Shown here one piece after another: positions 45,901-54,900 of a DNA stretch of 64,000 nucleotides. Origin of the DNA: Sulfitobacter sp. S223 (GTDB lineage Bacteria; Pseudomonadota; Alphaproteobacteria; Rhodobacterales; Rhodobacteraceae); NCBI RefSeq assembly GCF_025143825.1, contig NZ_CP083560.1:992001-1056000 (forward strand), given 5' to 3'. The translations under genes were made by a program, and so were the position numbers. Below the pieces are notes generated by a model. It had not been told where the DNA came from. It ran no database searches and worked only from the letters and a program-made list of their open reading frames with translations. Every line of letters begins with the position of its first letter. Within the stretch, counting starts at the first letter, position 1.

Positions 45901-48900
45901 GATTTGCTTCTGGGTGATGGCGGGACTTTGAGCTTTGCCAGCACAGGTATGAAAATTCTGAGCAACCTCAATGCGTTGCACAATGGCGGCGTTACAGATG
46001 TTGACGGTGGTGGTGCCGCTGACAATATCACTGGCGGCGCGGGCCACGACGTGATTTTCGGCTCTGATGGCGACGATATGGTCAGCGGTAATGCGGGCAA
46101 AGACATGATCTTTGGCGGCAGCGGCTTTGATACGATTTCGGGCGGTGAGGGCAACAATCTGATCTTCGGCGACAGCGGGCGGATTATGTCGTCCTTGCTA
46201 GTTGCGGCGTCGGATGACTTTGTCGCAAACCTCTTGGCGTTGACGGACGCGAGCAATGTTAATGTTCTGCTGGAGCGTTTGGCCATTGGGGCAGACGGCG
46301 CGGGTGATGTGATCACTTCGGGCGGCTCGAAAGACATTATTATCGCAGGTATGGGCAATGATGATGTGACGGCAGGGGCCGGTGATGATCTGGTTCTGGG
46401 CGGCGGCGGCAGCGACCATCTGCGCGGTGGTGCGGGCATGGACGATCTTCGGGGTGGCGGTCAGGCTGACCGGCTTGAAGGTGGAGAAAATAATGACATC
46501 CTTTATGGCGGCACGGGTGCCGACACGGTCGAGGGCGGTGGCGGCGACGATTTGATCACAGCCACCAAAGGCTCGGATGATCTGAACGGCGGACAGGGTA
46601 GCGATACCTATCGCGTGAACTTTTCTGGTGGGACTACAGACAGCCGGATTACTATTGTAGATGCCGGCGAATCCGGTGATGTGGACCTTCTTGAGGTCAA
46701 CGGCACGGACCGTGCCGACCGCTTCCTTGTGCGCTCGGATGCGTCCGGTACGAACGCGTTTATCGCGGGTTTGAATGGTGAATTCTACGTCGAGCGGGTC
46801 AACTATGGTGCCACGCTTGAGCGTTTGATCGTAAACGGTCACGGTGGAGACGACATTTTTGCGGCCGATGACACCGCAGCGGAGATGACGCTCAATGGTG
46901 GCGCCGGCGCTGACCAGTTCCAGATTGGCCAATTGTTCCGCACCGCACGCAATGTGAACGCCGAGAATGGCGGAATCGATACGGGCATTGATGCTGACGA
47001 TTTCTTCTTGTCGATCGAGACGACGCGCGGCTGGCTGTCGAACGGGATCAGTTTCCCGATGACTGTGAATGGCGGCATCGGGGACGATACCTTTGTTGTC
47101 TATCACAACCTTGCCGCCTTGCAGCTTAATGGCGAAAGCGGCGATGATCTTTTCGAAGTACGCGCCTTTGCCCTGATCGGCTCTTCCGAGCCGCAGCGCG
47201 AGCGGACGGATCTGACTGGCGGTGCCGGTGCAGACACGGTGCGGTATGCCGTGAATGCGCCGCTCAACATCAATGGCGGTGACGGCTATGATACGCTGGT
47301 TGTGATCGGCACGGAATTCGGTGATGATTTTGTCATCACGGACGAGGGCGTGTTTGGCGCAGGTTTGAACGTGAGCTTCGTAAACATCGAAAGCCTGCGG
47401 GTTGACGGGGGTGAGGGGGACGACCGGTTCTTCCTGCAATCCACCAAGAGTACAGTGTTCACCGAATTGTTCGGCGGCTTGGGCAGCGATACCTTCAGTG
47501 CCAGCGGACCAACACCGCCTGTGGTCTCCAATGATCTGCGGGGCCATTCCGGCATCATCACCCACGACATGACTTCTTCGGATGCGCGCTATGACGGTCA
47601 GAAGGTCTTTGGCGTTTCGGCAAATGTGGCGGACAATGATCAGGCCTTTGCCGTGATCACCCAAACTCAGGGTAGCACAATCATTGACGAAGGCGAAGCC
47701 CTTGGCGATGTCTACTCTGTTGTTCTGACACGGGCGCCAACGCGCGATGTGCAGGTCATTGTGGGCGCGCCTTTGCCTTCACCCGATGGTCGCGATCAAA
47801 GCAAATATGCCTTCCGCGTTGAAAGCACAGCCAGTGGCGCAAGTGTCAAAGCGGATGGATCTGCAGTCACGCTGACGTTTACGGCGGCGAATTGGGCTAT
47901 TGCGCAAAATGTGTCGGTTATTGCCGACGGTATCCGTCAAGAGACCCCCGGCAGCCTGTTCACTCGCGGCGATCTCGATGGTCAAAGCAACCTTCCGGTG
48001 TCGTTCAACTATGATGATGACGCCTATGAAGACCAGACTAACGGCGTTGTAACGCATCTGTTCAAATCGGGCGTTGATGTTGTGGTGGATGCCAATGCGA
48101 CGATCGAGGCGACAGTTACATCGATGGTTGTTCTGAAAACCGCTTTGCAGGGACAGACACCCGATGATCTGCTGGGCCGCAGTCTGACGATCTCGTCCGG
48201 GCCTGGATTTGGGCAAAGCCGTTTCATCACGGGCGCTGTAGATTTTGGCGCGACGATGCAGCTTGAATTTGACAGCGCTTGGGACGCGGATGATCTGCCT
48301 GCTACATTGCAGTCCGGTTTTGTCCTGCGCGTCTCGGATGCTATAACCGGCCTCGTCGATAATGTGACCGAGATGAAAGCCGAAGAAATTTTCGACGACC
48401 GATCCACTCTTACTGCGACAACGGCCTCTGGTGCTTCGCTACAATTTGGCGCGGACGACAGCATGATCGGGCGCAAGCTCAAGATCGTGGGTGGCACGGG
48501 CGCTGGCCAAGAGCTTTTGATTGTCGGCAACACCGCGACCGAACTGACGTTGAACGGCATCTGGGGCGTTAATCCTGCGGCAGATACCGTCTTCAGCATC
48601 GGCTTGTATGACGGGCTGCAAACCCGCAGCGTTGAAGTGACGATCAATGACAACGACACGCCGGGCCTGATTGTTGATCAGAACATCGCGCTTGACGGCG
48701 CAGGCAATGTAATCGCGGATGACGACACGCTAACTGCTGTGATTGAAGGATCAGACGGCGATCAAGAGGGTGAGCGCGACGTGCTGCGCCTGCGTCTGAA
48801 CCAACCTGTGGTGGGGGGCAATACGATGACCCTTTCGCTGGATTATGACACCTCACAGATCAGTCTGGTGGCTGTCGGCGCGGCCGAGGGTGCCGCAGCG

Positions 48901-51900
48901 GTCACATCCATTGATTTCACCTCTGCAAATGCCTTGGGCGGTGTCTTGCTCGAAGTGCGCGCGGTGAATGACGTTGCGCGCGAAGGTGCGCATTCAGAGC
49001 AGATCCGCTTTGGTTTTGCCCCTGATTTTGCTGAGGTGACCGAGGATAGCACCTCGTTGGCCCTCGATATTCCAGCCAGTGCACCGGTTACCTCGTTCAG
49101 TTTGACGCAGGTGCCCGAAGCGATCACCGCATTTACCGTTGATAACGTCGCCCAGATTGAAGGGCGGGACTATGTTGTCGTGGAAGGCTCTGGCGTCATC
49201 ATGTTTATCGATGCCGCGGGTCAGCCATCAGAGAGGTCCGGCAAGATTGCTGTTTCCTATACTTTCGAACTTCCTACCTTTGACAAAGCCTTTGCCCAAA
49301 GCGTTCTGGTGACGATCTCGGATGATGACGCGCCAACGCTGCTGCTGCGTGAAACCGGGGGATCGACAGATGTGATTGAGGGCGGCCCAGGCGATACCTA
49401 TGAGCTGGTCTTGACGGGTCAGCCAAGTGCTGCAGTGACCGTTGATCTTACAGAGTTGGTCACAAAATCCACCCTCACAGGCGGAATCCGCCATGATCTG
49501 GTACAGCTCCAGATCACGGGTATTACGCAGGGCAGCGATACCATTGCGCTCACCGAAGTGGCGGCGCTGGATGCCAGCGGGAACCAGCAATTCGATTCAG
49601 GTGGCAATCTGGTAACAAAAGTGATGGCTACCTTTGCACCTGACAAATGGGACGTACCCATGGTCATTTCGGTGGCTGCGGTTGACGATGCCGTTGTGGA
49701 CGGCGGGGATACCAAAGTGTTTGCACCTGGTCCTGCCACGCTGGCTGGCATCCTTGGACCTGTTTATATCGACGGTGCAGGCGGCAGCGGATCGCTGGAC
49801 GGTTTGGCCGAGCCTGTGCGCCTGCCGGGTGAACTGAATGCCAAGCCGCGCATTGGCACGGCACTGGCAATCGACAATTCGGCAAGTAACACGCAAATCA
49901 CCGTGAGCCGTACGGATCTGACGGGAATTGTGCTGGATGATCTGCGCTTGCGCGTCTCTGTTGATGACACCGCCGAGCCTTTCCCGCTGGCCACTGATGC
50001 GGAAATCGGCGCGCTTGTTGGCAAAACCATTGAGATCGTCTCGGCCCAGAATGCAGAGTCCGTGACAGACCAGTTCCGCCTGATCATCGACGCGCAGATT
50101 GACACCAAAGGGACGGCCGATCTGGCCGATGACGAAGTCGTCTTTACGCTGAATGCGCCCTACGAGCTTGCTACAGATGAAAACGGCACTGTAATTGAGG
50201 CGTTGACGGGTGATGTGGGCTATGCCCTGACGTCCGAAAGCCTCAATTTCTTTGTTGAAGAAGTCGCATCGGTTGATGTGATGTTTGTGAATGATGATGA
50301 CAGCCCGGCAGACAGCAGCGGTGTTCTGACCGCCAACCGTTTGTTTGGACTAAACATGGGGCCAAACACCGTGATCGGTGAGCGTGAGCGCGCAGGCGGT
50401 ATCACGTTCGGCAACCTTGAAGTGATCGATATCACGCTTGGTGCGGGCTACAATGACTTTGAAATCAAGGGGACGCCAACCCGTGATGATGGCGGACGGG
50501 TCTGGACCATCATCCGCACCGGCGACGAAATTGCTGATCCGAACCAGCCGGGCGTGCGTGTGGGCGATACCGTCACGGCCGATATCCACAAAGAAGAGCG
50601 TCTCTTGGCTGCCGGCGTGTCCGCTGTGCTGGAAAACGCGCAGGACGCAGCAGATTTCCGGACCACTCTTACCCTTGATGGCAGCTTTGCCGTTGATGAA
50701 TATCTGGGCCAGAAAGTTCGCATTCTGGATGCAGACGGGCTGCAATTGGCTGAGCGCTGGATCCTTGGAAATGACGCAAATACGCTGAATATTGATAGCC
50801 CGATCGATGCCTTCGGCATAGATGCCACGTGGCAGATTATTGATCCAGCGGATGGAAATCTCTCGGTTGATTTGCAGGGTGGCGATGACAGTTTTGACGC
50901 TCAAGGCTCCTCAATGGATGTGGTTGTCTTCGGTGGCGCTGGCAAGGATACAATCCTGACCGGCAGTGGTGCGGATATTGTTCTGGGCGATGTTGGCCGT
51001 GTGGATTATCGCGGGATTCCCAATGCAAACGGAGTAAGCGCGGTTGTCACCCGTCTTGGTCAGACGCCGGATGTGATCGGCGGCCTTGCCGTGAGGCCGT
51101 TTGGCTTTGGCGTGTTGAACACCAACCAGACATTACCGCTGCCCGATCTGGCAAGCGGTCTGCAGGGTGATCCGCTGTCGAGTGGTGATACCGGTCTGAT
51201 CGGTCTTTATGTTGACGTAAACAACGGAACCGGCTTCCTGCAAGAGCCGCGCCTGATCGAGGGGAACACCCTTAACGGCATGACCATCTCGCCTGACTTC
51301 TCAACCGCGCCTGACGAGACATCGGGTCTGCGAATCTCGACTCTCCCTGAAGACCAGACTGATATGGTGCAATGGGGTGCCGGGCTTGTGATTGCGATTG
51401 CGGATGCAGGCGGTGACGATGATGTGATCTCGACCGGTGCGGGCGACGATATAATCATGGGCGGTGAGGCGGACGATGATATCACAGCAGGCGTCGATGA
51501 TGCTGGAGTGCTGAGCGATGATGACGTCGTATTCGGTGATCTGGGTCGGGTGACCTTTGACTTTGGCGCATCCCCCAATTTGAATCCTGTCATCGGTGAG
51601 ACAGTGGATACCTTCGTCTCGCGAGTAAACTCGGTTGAATTGTCGATCGGCGGTAACGATACGCTGCGCGGCAACGCAGGCAGGGACATGCTTATCGGTG
51701 GCGTAGGCAACGACACTGTATTTGGTGATGCCGATGGGGCAGGAGCCGAAGCGCGCGATGGCGCTGATCTGATCTTTGGCGACGCTGGCTATGCCCATCT
51801 GTTGCACGGTGTGTTGCAGTTTGCAGAAACATACCGGACCAACGGTGCCGCGGATGCGCTCTTTGGCAATGCTGCCGGTGATTTGATCTTTGGTGGTCTG

Positions 51901-54900
51901 GGCGGTGACATCATCCGTGGTGATGCTGCGGTGGTTGATCTGGGCGCGGTAGACGGCGATGACGTGATCCTTGGTGATCATGGCCGGATTGATATGACGC
52001 TCGATGACAGTATGGCACCGAGCACGTCGATCCTGTCGCAAGTGACAAGTGCAGGTGATTTTGTTGGCGGTGCTGATACGATTGCGGCCGATGCGGGCGC
52101 TGACATTGTGATTGGTGGCTTCGGCGGTGATACGATTGACGGCGATGACGTTCAGGGCAACGCAGGTGCCACGGATGGAAATGATCTGCTGATCGGTGAC
52201 AACGGTTTGATCCTGTTCGAGACCTCGACCGGCACCTCACGCCTGTCGGAAATCAGAAGCACGGACGTGAGCTCTGCCACAGGTGGCGACGACCTTATGC
52301 GTGGCCGCGCTGGTGCGGACCGGATGATTGGCGGCGTTGGCGCCGACACGATCTATGGCGATGCGGGCAGCACAGACATCGGTGCAGGTGATGGCCTGAT
52401 CGACGGTGATGACGTCATCCTCGGCGATAATGGCCTGATGCTTTGGGGAACGGAGACAACGCCGGACTTCACCACGCTTGATCTGGTTGCGAGCGCGCAG
52501 GACGGTCTTGGGGGCGCAGATATCATTTCGGGCAATGCAGGGACCGATTTTATCTTCGGTGGCTACGGTGCTGATGAGCTGTCGGGTAACAGCGACACGA
52601 ACGAAGACGCAGAGTTGGACACAGCGGACGTCATTCTGGGTGATAATGGCGAAATCCTTTTAACGACTGGCCAGTTCGCACAAATCCGCGCCACAGATGC
52701 AACAGACAGCTTCTCCTCCAATGATACGCTTACGGGCGCTTCGGGTGGCGATATCCTGATCGGCGGTCTGGGACAGGATGTGATCCGCGGCGATCACATG
52801 ACCGGACTTCGCAGCATACATGACGGCAATGATTTGATCCTCGGGGATAACGGTCAATTGGTCTGGGATGCGGATGGTGATCTGTCCGATCTCGATGTGC
52901 TAACCAGTCAAGCTCAGGAAGGCGTTGAAGAGAATAATCGTCAGGGCGATAATGACCTGATTACTGGCGATCGCGGGGCTGATCTGATCATTGCGGGCTA
53001 CGGCAGTGACACGGTGCATGGCAATGACGCAGGCAATCTTGATGCCGCTGTTGATGGCGATGATGTCGTGCTGGGTGACAATGGTGAAATCCGCATGGAT
53101 GACGGCCTGTTTATCCAAATTCGGACGACCGACGCGATAGAGCGCTTTGCCGCAACTACGGGGGCTGCTGACTTCGTTACCGGTGCGTCGGGCACCGATA
53201 TTATTCTTGGTGGCTTGGGCGATGATACGCTACACGGCGATCACATTGGCGGCCTGACAAGTACGCATGATCAAAAAGACATCGTGCTGGGAGATAATGG
53301 CGAAGTTATCTTTGACGATGTCTATGCCGGTACGGCGCTTGCCGCGCAGGGGGCAGCCCCAAGCGGAGTTGATCTGACAACACTGGATGTGATCCGCACA
53401 ATGGATACGCAGCAAGGCGGCGATGATCTGATAACCACTTCACTTGGGGACGACCTTGTTCTGGGTGGCTTTGGCAATGACCGTATTGCAGCGGGTGCGC
53501 AAAACGACATCGTGTTGGGAGACTTTGGCCGGATTGAGCTGCTGGACAATGTCGTTCGCCATGTGACGATCACCGACAATACCCAAGGCGGCTCTGACAC
53601 AATCTTTGGTGACGCAGACGAGGATGTGCTGATTGGCGGCGCGGGTGCGGACGTAATTGATGGCGATACGCACCGAGATTTGATCTTTGGCGACAATGTC
53701 ACCCTTGATCGCATTGCAGATGCGCTGTTTGACGATGTGACAGACCCACGCTTTGTGCAACTCAGCGGCACGCAGCTTTACGGTGATGGTATTGGTACGG
53801 GGGACGAGGGCGCTGCTCTTGTTGACCGGACTGCGATGGCCAGAACCGAAGATGCCGCGGTATGGGAAAACTTCGAAATTGACTTGCTGGACCACAACAC
53901 TGCGGTCGAAGGCAATGCCCAAAACCGCTTCGGTTCGGACTATATCGCGGGTGGCGGTGATGATGATGTGATCTTTGCCCAGCTTGGTGATGATACCGTT
54001 CAAGGCGATGGCTCTGTTGACGGTTTGGACCAGGATGACGCGGGCGTGTTTGCGATGCGCGACGCGAGCGGGGCCTTGATCATGCGCGCCTCTTTCGAGC
54101 TGAGCACGGGTGTAAAATCAGCAGAAGACGGCGACGACTATATTGAAGGCAACGGCGGCAACGACCTGATCTTTGGTAACCTCGGGCAGGACGATATCCT
54201 TGGTGATAACTCCGACCTCTACAGCCTTGATACGCTGGACGAACGGACCCCGACGGGAGCCGATATCCTGTTTGGTGGTGCGGGCACGCGAATTGCGCGC
54301 AACCACTATGTCGAAGACCTTGGCGCATTGGACGCCGGTACGGCAGATATTACCATTGAAGAGCGTCACGCCCGCGATGCGGATATGATCCTTGGCGACA
54401 ATGGCCGTATTCTCCGTGTGGTTGAAGGCACGGACGCGGCCAACAGCAGCTATGTGTCGTTCAACTATGACGCACTGGACGATAATGCAGACGAGCATTA
54501 CGCAGCCCACGCCCGTGGCGATGAACGGATCGTGGTGCGTGCGGCTGAAATGATCGACTATACGCTTGGAGGTGCCGACGTAGACGCGGTCTCTGCTGCG
54601 GGCGATCTGGGGCAGGGGGATGAAATCCACGGCGAAAGCGGTGACGACTCCCTTTACGGACTGGTCGGCGACGATACGCTTTATGGTGACAGTGAAGACG
54701 ACGACATCATCGGCGGTTACGGCCATGACTGGATGTCTGGCGGTACCGGGCAGGACGGCGTGATCGGCGGCGATGGTCGGATATGGACGTCGAAGAATAC
54801 TACAGACGCGGGTCTGGCCGAAACGCTTTACGGTATTGGAACAGTCGCTACGAATGAGCTGATCGCGACCAATGGTGACATCCATCAGGCTGTGATCCAT

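Noticed and set aside
45762-47664. Long antisense frames (up to 488 codons) opposite the giant gene
   Set aside because: They arise from the biased GGC/GAT-rich codons of the RTX blocks, lack ribosome binding sites and show no domain pattern.
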